From Euglena gracilis (taxonomy: Eukaryota; Euglenida; Euglenophyceae; Euglenales), in NCBI GenBank assembly GCA_039621445.1, contig CP154955.1, positions 23,088,064-23,152,063 of the forward strand: a stretch of DNA of 64,000 nucleotides, written 5' to 3'. A program made the translations under genes and the position numbers. Below are positions 56,731 through 64,000 of this stretch, one piece after another. Each line of letters begins with the position of its first letter. The stretch's first letter is position 1. Under the pieces are notes generated by a model. It was given only the letters and a program-made list of their open reading frames with translations, had not been told where the DNA came from and made no database searches.

Positions 56731-56813
56731 CTGCTTTCCTTACCGGCTGCTCAGTATTGTTGTGTGTGTGGGGGGGGGGGTGCTTCTTACCGCCCCTCTG
56801 TTGCCGCAGCTGA
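56731..56813 (+). repeat. Left split direct repeat of the DIRS-like element
   Basis: Shares CTGCTTTCCTT(A/G)CCGGCTG, a GTGTGTGTG-G-tract, TGCTTCTTAC and TGTTGCCG with 61443-61528 in the same orientation. Ngaro-type elements have such an A1...B1-A2-B2 layout, which this would represent as A1. Confidence 0.7.
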
Positions 56814-57318
56814 CTGGGTCCTATTTCTCTCAGGATTCAAAGAGAAAGATTTTCAGCTCCACGGGTTCAAAAAAATCACCAACACAACCTGGTGACGACC
56901 ACGGACCTTTCACAGCTTTGGCAAAAAAAAAAAGATAAGGAAAATCCCGATAGGTGGATCAGGCTCCTCCAACTGTTGCAGCTCCCCCCTTCCAAGGAGC
57001 AAAGGCTCAAGCCAAGCGCGGGATTTGGCGACCTTCAAGTCAATCACTACGGAAGCAGAAGTGGATCCTGGCCAGCCTTTCTCGCCGGCGGTGTTGTTTT
57101 GATTGTTTGCTGCGTTGGGTTAGGAGTCCCTGTTTAGTGCCTTTTTTCGCCGGAGTTGGCTGATTCCTAATTTGCACTTCGACACCCAGAAGAAAGGAAT
57201 GTCAAATACCTCATCAATTGAGAAAAGAAGAAGACAATCAATCAATTCAAATTGTCCAGAAAATCACGCTCGTGCAAAACCTCAAACCAAAAGTTGTTGA
57301 ATTTTTCGAAAGAAGTCA

Positions 57319-58072
57319 ATGAAAGATGCAACTTCAAAGAAGCACAGCGCTGGAGAACTTCAAGAGGGAGCAGAAGCAGCTGGACAACCTGACGACGCGG
57401 GTCGACTGTGGCGAACCGTGGCTGCCCCTTCCCCAAAGGAAATTTTCCCGACAGAAATTTCCAGCACCCAAACACCCCAAAGTGATGGCCACGGACCCTG
57501 GCAGACAGTGGTCAGAAGACCCCTCAAGGGGCAGAGACAACAACCAGCAGACCTCAACGGCCATTGGAACCAGGGCCATGGGGGCCATCGGTTCAAAACA
57601 CACAATACATTTAAGCGGGGCTATGGCAGCCAAAACCGCACAGGCCATGACGGCACAACCGGCCATGAAGGCATCTGCATCATCAACAGTCGCTGGAACA
57701 AAGGCCAAGGTGGCCACCAGCACCAAGGCCCCACAGGACATGGCATGGGCAGAAAAGGTCAAACACACACACCCACCGTTTCTCATTCACATCACCCCTC
57801 AGGGGTCAAGGGTGGGGCCCCAAGAACCCCTCCAGATTTCAAATGGGCATGACGACCCAGAACCGAATCAGGCCAGTGGAGCCTTTATCATCAAGGCCAC
57901 TGGGGCCAGAAAGTTCAACAAGAAGATCAGAAATTACAAAAAAGCCACAGGGTGGGGTCCTTCACATGCCCCCCAGAAGCTAATGGTCAGCCCTGCAAGG
58001 GCTTTGTACTTAAATGAGCAGCCCCCTTCCCAGCCACAGGAGGAAGATGGCCCCCCAGGGGCCAGCTGGTAA
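57319..58072 (+). pseudogene. Gag-like ORF of the plus-strand DIRS-like element
   Basis: Two frames overlap (57319-57852 and 57326-58072), so a frameshift is likely inside. The 5' half is Gln/Glu/Lys-rich; the later part in one frame is Gly/His/Asn-rich (GHWNQGHGGHRF, TGHDGTTGHEG), a low-complexity RNA-binding-like composition. The other frame is Ala/Thr/Lys-rich and ends PPGASW. No CCHC knuckle is visible. Assignment rests on position upstream of the reverse transcriptase. Confidence 0.5.
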
Positions 58073-58214
58073 CAGGAAGGGGGAGAATCCCCACCAGCAT
58101 TTATTTAATCAACAAGGAGGGGACCCTCAGAGGCACCCCTATGGTATGGCTAGCAACCCCATCAACGTCAAGCAGGCCAGATAGGCCAAACAGGGGCAGT
58201 AAGCCCTATGGTAT

Positions 58215-60333
58215 GTGTTCCAACAACAAGATGCTCCAGAGAGAGAGAGTGAGAAGAGAGAAGAGTGCACGCATACCCCCCCAGGAATATTTGCTTTTTC
58301 CAAGGGCTCAAGCCCTAGGGGCTCTAGGGGCTGTGAAATGTCCAACACCCTCAAACCAGCCCCCAAAGAATCATCTAATTCAGGAAATAAATTCCACGGA
58401 GGAAAAATGGGGAGATACCCCCCTGTACCAGAGACTTCAGAAATGTATAAAATGGTGGTCAAAAAATGCCCCCCAGCAACATATCAATTGATCAAAAATG
58501 GAATTCAACACCCCTGGGTAAATCCCCCAAAATTGTCCACACACCCAAAACCAAGAGCCAATCTGGACCTGAACCAGGCAGAAAGAATCCTGTTGGATTA
58601 CGAAAATACTGGGTCAATAAAACGAGTTTGTGATTCAGAATCCCAGCATTTAATCCCATGGTTTCTAATTTCGAAACCAGAGGGGGGAACAACAAAATGG
58701 AGAATGATCAGCTACTGCAGAGAAATAAATCAGTAATTTCAAGTAAAACATTTCAAGCTGGATCATATCCAGCACATTTTTCCAGTTTTGGAAAAAGGCC
58801 ACTGGGCAGCAAAAACCTGAAGGATGCCTATTTCCATATTCCATTAAGTCCTGGCCTAAGGCCACTTTTAAGGAATCAGGTAGGGGGGCAGACCTGGGAA
58901 TTTCAAACAGGCTGCTTTGGGCTAAATGTAATGCCCCAAATTTTCATGTCAGTAAAGAAAACATTCGAAACATTGTGCAGAAAAAGGGGCATCCAGGTGT
59001 TTATTTACCTGGACGACAATTTAGTGGTGGCTCCCACCCAAAATATTTTGCAAAGTCACCTGAACAGAGTTGTCAAAGGTTTGCTGAATTCGGGGTTCAA
59101 AATCAATGTGAAAAGTCTACCCTGCAGCCCACACAAGTGGTAACCCATCTGGGTTTTCAACTAAACTTACAGGAAGGAAAGTTACAAGTGCCCCCCCAGA
59201 AAGTCAAAACCTTAAAAAATGAGCTGGGAAAATTGTGAAAAAAGAATACATGTCAAAAAGGCAGTTGGCTGCCATTTTGGGTCAAATAAGATGCAACCAG
59301 ATGGCCCTGCCCTTTTTAAGGGCTTTTACAGACACCCTGGCAATTTTTTTGGTGGCAAATTCCACAGCCCCCTGGGACTCAAACACCCCATCTCCCAGGA
59401 AATCAAGGTCCAATTAAGGGAAATACAAACTCTATTGGACACCTGGGGGGGCAGACCCTTCCCCCAAAATGCAACCAGGGAGTTGCACTCAGACAGCAGC
59501 ACTCATGCCTGGGGGGGCCTGGACATCCACACAGGAGAAATTGTGCAGGAAGTTTGGAGAAAAGACTCCATTTTACACATCAATTTCAAGGAGCTCAGTG
59601 CAGCAATCAGCACTGTGAAAAGTTTGAGCAAACTTGGGGAAACAGTTTCTTTGTCTGTGGACAACCAGGTAATCTACTATTACCTAACAACAGGGGGGGG
59701 GCAGAAAAGACCCCTTCAACAAAATGCTAAGACCCTTTTTCAAATGGTGCATGGAGCACCAAGTAAGACCTCCAAGTCAGCTGGGTGCCTTCAAAGGAAT
59801 GCATAGCAGACCCCATAAGCAGATGGGAAATGGACAGGGGGGATTATTCTTTAGACCCCCAACTTTTTCAATGGTTAAGACAGCAATTTCAAAATTCATA
59901 AATCTGGAAACAGATTTATTTGCCTCCCCAGGCAATAAAAAACTGCCCAATTTTGTGGCCAGGTGGCCACAACAGTAAATGCACTACAATGTCCACTGGA
60001 CAACATGGGGGATCTTTATGCAAACCCCCCCCCTGGTCAATAATCCAACAATTTCTGCCCAGGTTGAAAATGTTTCCCCAGACCAAAGTTTTGATGGTCA
60101 CCCCCTACTTGGATTCAGCCACCTGGTGGCCCCAACTAATTAAAATGAAAGTGCCAGGGACCCCCTGCCTGAAAATCACCCCCTGCAGGGGTATGTTCAC
60201 CAATTGCAGGGGGGAACAAATGCCACCCCCCAGGTGGCCCCTGCTTTGCATGATTTGCTCAGGCAAATTTTGGAGGGGAAACAAATTCAGGTTAAAACCA
60301 TTAAAGATTTCCTGGGGAGAATCCCCAGTTTAA
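58215..60333 (+). pseudogene. Reverse transcriptase / RNase H region, plus-strand DIRS-like element
   Basis: RT motif blocks occur in order: LIPWFLISKPEGG...WRMI (58640-58710), DAYFHIPLSPGL (58820-58860), the active-site block FIYLDDNLVVAP (59000-59040, YLDD in place of YADD/YMDD), GFQLNLQEGKLQVPP (59150-59195). RNase H follows with ELHSDSSTHAWGGLDIHTGE (59480-59540) and HINFKELSAAI. Downstream (59920-60240) a region collinear with the NPPW domain of the second element is broken. At least an in-frame TAA near 58735 and frameshifts near 58815, 59080, 59235 and 59800 inactivate it. Confidence 0.8.
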
Positions 60334-61566
60334 AGCGCTATCAGAGTGCTTTTGCACTTCTGTGGGTATTTTTGGAACGCATGGGGGTGCCCCCCCCTGA
60401 AGCCACCACTGACCAAGTGGCTAACGCTTTAATACAATTATTCCAATTTTAAAAGGCCCAAGCCCGTAATGCATACAGTGCTATGCTTTTGATTCCTGGG
60501 TTTGGTGGGCTGAGATTCCACACCCTATTGACCCCCTATAAGAGGCTTTAGAACCAAAACCTGGAGAAGTATGGGGCTTTTTGGGATCCCCTTCCAATCC
60601 TCCTGGGGCTGGCCAAGGCCCCTATGCCCACTGATATTTGTACATTGCGTACCCAGCTGATTTTTTGCTCACGAATTATCTGTTTATATCGATCCTCTGA
60701 CTTGGCACAATTCAAACGAACCACCAGTGTTTTGGGTAGGGAACCCTACATTAAAATTGAACGTAAAGGCCAAAAGTTCCACAAGTGGGAAAGGGTGGTT
60801 TCCATTCCCCAATGTCCACAAATAAGCCCCTTTCATTTAATGATGTCTTATGTGGCTGCTACACGTTCATTCGTCAGACCTGGGGGCCCCATTCTGATTT
60901 CTTTAAAACACCCATTCAGGGTCATAAGTGCAGACACTGTGGCTTCTATCACAAAATATTTTTTTGGCCAAGCATGGGGTGACCCCCCAGGTGTGGGGGG
61001 CCCACTCCACCAGAGGGGCAGGAGTTGGTTTACTCAAAAAATTGGGCCTTTCTGCCCAAGAAGTTTGTGAAATTGGCCAGTGGAGGGGGGTGGAGGCTTT
61101 TGCAGCCCACTATCAACGACTTGGTGCCCAAGGTGCCCTGGAAAATGCCCTGGCCCCCCTAATTTCAGTGCACAATCTGGTCTCACAAGGGAAAAGTGCG
61201 GAGCCCGAGGTGTCTCGTACTCCCTCGGGAGGAAGGGACACCGAGGGCGAAGCACAAAGACCTTGTGAGCCCGACCCCCCCACGCGTAAAAGAAAATTTG
61301 TCTTCAAAAGCCCTCGGTCAGAAAATGGTGGCCAGGGGGGCAGAGGGCGGGGACCCCCCCCAGGGGCAAGAATCGGACTCCCACGACAGAGGAAGGGGGA
61401 GGAAGGGACCAAGAGGGCGGAGCACAAGAAGATGGTGAGGTCCTGCTTTCCTTGCCGGCTGTTCTGTTCTGGTGTGTTTGTGCGTGCGCGGGGGGTGCTT
61501 CTTACTGCGCCTTTGTTGCCGGAGTTGGCGATGATGAGGCCTCCTCCGACACCTTGGCGAAGCTGA
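60204..61566 (+). pseudogene. Tyrosine recombinase, plus-strand DIRS-like element
   Basis: The N-terminal helical part (LRQILEGKQIQVKTIKDFLG, YQSAFALLWVFLERMGVP) ends at a stop near 60452. The middle part is open at 60624-61000 and the C-terminal part at 60928-61566 in another frame. Catalytic landmarks: an Arg region near 60670-60730, the box AHSTRGAGVGLLKKLG (61003-61050; H-x-x-R), EIGQWRGVEAFAAHYQRLG with the likely nucleophile Tyr (about 61112). The frameshift around 60980 lies in a run of G and C. The Arg/Gly/Lys-rich C-terminal extension resembles that of the minus-strand element. Confidence 0.8.
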
Positions 61567-61746
61567 ACCGTCGTGGCCCCGCCCCCCCCCCCCCCTCTCC
61601 CATGGTTGCTTGGTCGGGGGTCCCCTTTCTGGTTGGGATGTTTCTCTTTTTCTGCTGATTTTTTGGGTGGGGGGGTTGGGCTCACCATCTTCTTGTGCTC
61701 CGCCCTCTTGGTCCCTTCCTCCCCCTTCCTCTGTCGTGGGAGTCCG
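61374..61746. repeat. Perfect 66-bp inverted repeat joining two DIRS-like elements
   Basis: 61374-61439 and 61681-61746 are exact complements over 66 bases (CGGACTCCCACGACAGAGG...), separated by 241 bases. The arms are the 3' parts of the two convergent elements. The loop includes the direct repeat 61443-61528 and a C-tract. One minus-strand frame runs through the entire structure. Confidence 0.85.
61443..61528 (+). repeat. Right split direct repeat of the DIRS-like element
   Basis: Direct-repeat partner of 56731-56813, diverged in the middle (GTGTGTTTGTGCGTGCGCG against a TG/G-tract). It lies in the loop of the inverted repeat. Confidence 0.7.
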
Positions 61747-64000
61747 AGACCAATCGGGCTCCGCACTGCGAGATGGTGAGGTACTGTGCACCCCCCTTTG
61801 GGCCATAATTTTTTGAATTTTTGAAACGACTCCGAGTCGCAAATAATGCGCTTGGAAGACCCCAAAATTTTTCCACTGACCCAATTGCTGGACTTCTTCC
61901 ACTTGCAAACCAGCATTTTTCCACCATAAAACCCCAGCCCCTCTGGTGCTGTGGGGTTTCTAGTGGGTGGTGTCCACCCCCCCCTCATGCAGAATTTCTT
62001 TGGTAAGGGAATTCACTCTTTCTGATGTCAAAGGTCTTTTTCCATCCAAAGACCACAACAAATTATTTTTGTGCCCAACCATGTGGGCTGTCCTTTCCAC
62101 ATACTCTTTCAATAAATGCCAGGGGCTTATGAGTGGGGTGTGTGGCAAATTTAAAATTTCTTCCCATCTTGGGAACTGCCACCCTTTCCTTTGCAATAAA
62201 ATGAAAAATTTTCATCCCACGAAACTGATTTTTCGCTGTGTCCTGGCTAAATCAACCCCCCGGTGGAGGGCCAAAAGCCTCCAACAAATGATGAGTCTGT
62301 TTCTGAGCTCTTTCACAGAGAATTCTGAGAGGGGTCTTGATTGTCTGATGATGTTGTCTAGAAAATCAGTGGGGTCCCAGAAATGGGCATACTTGCAGAC
62401 ATGGGAATTCCATTTACTTTTCAATGGAGACAAAAGAGGGGAGAACCTCAATGACCCAAACCCTGGGAGTAATAAAACTGCTGCATATGCATTTCTTGCA
62501 GTGTTGAGGCTGTGGGAAGCCAGATCAAGGATGGCCTCGGCCATCTTGTGGACTGTGCAGTCCTGCAGGGGCACCCCTTTGTGCAACAAGTGGCCCACCA
62601 ATGTCCAGAATGCTGAGTCATATCTCTTGACATTTCCCAGATTTTTTATGTAAGTGTCGATACTGGACATCGAAACTTCCTGGGATTGTAATATTTGCCT
62701 GACACAATCAAGCAGGCCAAATCCCACCTTGGGGGGGCATCTCCTCCCCCCAGCAGTTGGTGAACAGACCCCACTGGGGGGGTACCAGTAAAACTCTGCT
62801 GCCTGGCTGTCTGATTGACATTAATTGGCGCCACCATGATGTCGAAGCCCAGTGGGGTACAATCAACAGACATTGCAGGTCTGGGATTAACATTACTCTC
62901 TGAACCCACTGGGGAATGATGCTCCAGGGGGGGTTTGCATAAACTGGGGGGAGGCCCCTCAAATCTGCCTTTAAGGCATCCACCAGCAAAGCCCCTTGGT
63001 GGGGGTATCGACAAACAAATTTGGGGAATTTTTTGTTGCTGGGTGTGCAAAACATGTCCACCTCTGGGGTGATGTCCTTTCTGAAAAATTGAACAATTTG
63101 GTGAAAGATGTTTAGGTTTAGGGTATAATCCCCTGGGTCCTTTTGCTCCCTGGTCAGGGAGTCTGCCAATTGCTCCTTTGTGGGAACCCAAACCACCTGC
63201 AAATTGATTTGCTTCTCTTGGCAATGATACAGCAGGGGTTTTAAGATGGAATTTAGGTACGGCTTTTTGCCTCCCCACTTTGTTAGATAACTTACAGCCA
63301 CTTGGCTGTCCACATGAAGCACAATTGTTTGCCTTGGTTTGGCTAGTGCTTTTACAGTTTCCACTGCAGCCTGCAACTCTTTTTGATTGATATGAAGGAC
63401 ATGCAAGTCCCTCCAAAAATCTTGCACCTTTTGCCCTGAATCTTTGTCCAGCCCCCCCCATTGCCAGGTGCTGCTGTCCGAAAAGAGTTTTTGAGAGGCC
63501 TGGGATTGAAATGCTCTGCCAACACCTGGCTGTAAAAATGCTTTTAATTCCACAATTTGATCCTTGACCCCCTGGGGAATGGTTAGGGTGTGGTCCCAAC
63601 CCCACTTTGTGTGCAGATCCACCATTTTGCAAAGTTGATCTGTCAGAATTCTGAGAAATGGCATGGATACTAAATAACTTCTGACTTGTCCCACAATAGA
63701 GCTGAGTTTTCTGCAGCTCATTTTTTGTGCTGTGAGCACTTTGCCTAGCTCCTTCCTTAAGGATTTCAATTTTTCCTGAGGAATTTCCAGTTGGCCTTTT
63801 TTCAAATTGATCCATTGGCCCAAATGCTTTATTTCCTGTGTGGGTTCCAAACAGGATTTGGGGAGGTTTAATCTGAAACCTGCCAGTAGGAGATCTTTTT
63901 TCACTTCTGCCAAATGTTGGGCTGCTGTCTTTTTGCTGGGGGCTAACAGCAAAATGTCGTCCAGGTAGATGAAAACCACTTTTCCCTCCTTTCTCCATTT
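61681..64000 (-). mobile_element. DIRS/Ngaro-type retrotransposon, minus strand, cut by the window end
   Basis: Reads from the window edge leftwards: reverse transcriptase C-terminus, RNase H, NPPW-type region, then recombinase. It is convergent with the plus-strand element and related to it at the protein level, but the two differ clearly at most positions, so they are distinct copies or subfamilies. Confidence 0.85.
62708..64000 (-). CDS. Reverse transcriptase / RNase H / NPPW-domain polyprotein, partial (5' end outside)
   Basis: Open through the window edge for 430 codons. It begins inside the RT palm (VFIYLDDILLLAPSKKTAAQ, active site YLDD), then the thumb/connection (GFRLNLPKSCLEPTQEIKHL; QEIKHLGQWINLKKGQLEIP), RNase H (KLFSDSSTWQWGGLDKDSGQ, HINQKELQAAVETVKAL, VLHVDSQVAVSYLTKWGG) and DSLTREQKDPGDYTLN. 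The C-terminal part has DMFCTPSNKKFPKF and VYANPPWSIIPQWV; the (D/N)PPW box is the hallmark of the adenine-methyltransferase-like domain of DIRS-type elements. No internal stop, so this ORF may still be functional. It ends at a stop (62708) overlapping the recombinase start. Confidence 0.88.
   Translation of the reverse strand, partial: KWRKEGKVVFIYLDDILLLAPSKKTAAQHLAEVKKDLLLAGFRLNLPKSCLEPTQEIKHLGQWINLKKGQLEIPQEKLKSLRKELGKVLTAQKMSCRKLSSIVGQVRSYLVSMPFLRILTDQLCKMVDLHTKWGWDHTLTIPQGVKDQIVELKAFLQPGVGRAFQSQASQKLFSDSSTWQWGGLDKDSGQKVQDFWRDLHVLHINQKELQAAVETVKALAKPRQTIVLHVDSQVAVSYLTKWGGKKPYLNSILKPLLYHCQEKQINLQVVWVPTKEQLADSLTREQKDPGDYTLNLNIFHQIVQFFRKDITPEVDMFCTPSNKKFPKFVCRYPHQGALLVDALKADLRGLPPVYANPPWSIIPQWVQRVMLIPDLQCLLIVPHWASTSWWRQLMSIRQPGSRVLLVPPQWGLFTNCWGEEMPPQGGIWPA

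Larger units (their letters stand above)
56731..61560 (+). mobile_element. DIRS/Ngaro-type tyrosine-recombinase retrotransposon, decayed, plus strand
   Basis: Gene order gag-like, reverse transcriptase, RNase H, NPPW-type region, tyrosine recombinase, as in DIRS-like retroelements, which integrate with a recombinase instead of an integrase. A direct repeat of about 83 bases (56731-56813 and 61443-61528, beginning CTGCTTTCC and ending CCGSAGYTGG) flanks the coding part, matching the split direct repeats of Ngaro-type elements. All ORFs carry frameshifts or stops. It converges on a second element on the minus strand. Confidence 0.8.
61318..62727 (-). pseudogene. Tyrosine recombinase of the minus-strand DIRS-like element, two in-frame stops
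   Basis: A single frame runs from 62727 to 61318, interrupted only by TGA (62212-62214) and TAG (61960-61962). N-terminal helices (YIKNLGNVKRYDSAFWTLVG), ARNAYAAVLLLPGFGSLRF, first catalytic Arg region (LALHRGVDLARTQ), KRPLTSERV, then immediately after the TAG the H-x-x-R box (HSTRGAGV) and LGQWKNFGVFQAHYLRLG with the candidate nucleophile Tyr. The C-terminal extension is Glu/Gly/Arg/Pro-rich (SAEPDWSRTPTTEEGGG). It overlaps the upstream polymerase ORF by 20 bases. Apart from the stops it looks well preserved. Confidence 0.85.

Overview
The window reads as intron-rich, repeat-dense nuclear DNA of an animal. Evidence: GT-AG introns, small GC-rich exons scattered through AT-moderate sequence, a hAT DNA transposon, tyrosine-recombinase (DIRS/Ngaro-type) retroelements, fold-back and miniature inverted-repeat elements, a tRNA-derived repeat and many microsatellites. 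Very GC-rich exons in such a background recall jawless vertebrates, but this was not tested and the lineage stays open. There is no bacterial-type gene organisation.

Main gene (minus strand, about 50.3 kb down to 31.0 kb). Sixteen exons can be read, all of phase 1-1 (two bases at the start, one at the end, length divisible by 3). The 5'-most visible exon (50035-50265) encodes part of an ectodomain. The next (46679-47101) encodes a single membrane helix and a cytoplasmic tail. Fourteen cassette exons follow (46489 down to 30953). Thirteen carry a recurring peptide, W-M-D-G-x4-P-x(4-6)-M-D, or a degraded form of it; one keeps only fragments. The inferred product is a type I membrane protein whose tail is built from many interchangeable short repeats. 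I do not recognise the family. This is the most interesting item in the window. The 5' start and 3' end are not resolved; possible further exons lie at 18.5 and 17.8 kb.

Left part (1-30 kb). Bases 1-1.9 kb hold a decayed DIRS-like element. The rest is repeat: a 1.4 kb family with 12-bp inverted ends (4061-5495 and relatives), C/G-tract repeats with a recurring CGGCGC-TTYG-GCGCCG hairpin, a 128-bp MITE, a fold-back element enclosing a 77-bp minisatellite (22.8-23.8 kb), a 220-bp poly-C tract and a 1.26 kb inverted-repeat element (24.6-25.9 kb). Only weak exon candidates are visible here.

Right part (50.5-64 kb). A 600-bp AAG/AAT microsatellite is followed by a complete non-autonomous hAT element (51782-53096) with inverted ends, subterminal repeats and the C-terminal piece of a transposase. 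Next come a 485-codon gag-like ORF (minus), two 319-bp copies of a tRNA-related repeat, and two convergent DIRS/Ngaro-type retroelements. The plus-strand copy is badly frameshifted. The minus-strand copy is nearly intact, with two in-frame stops in its recombinase, and runs off the window end.
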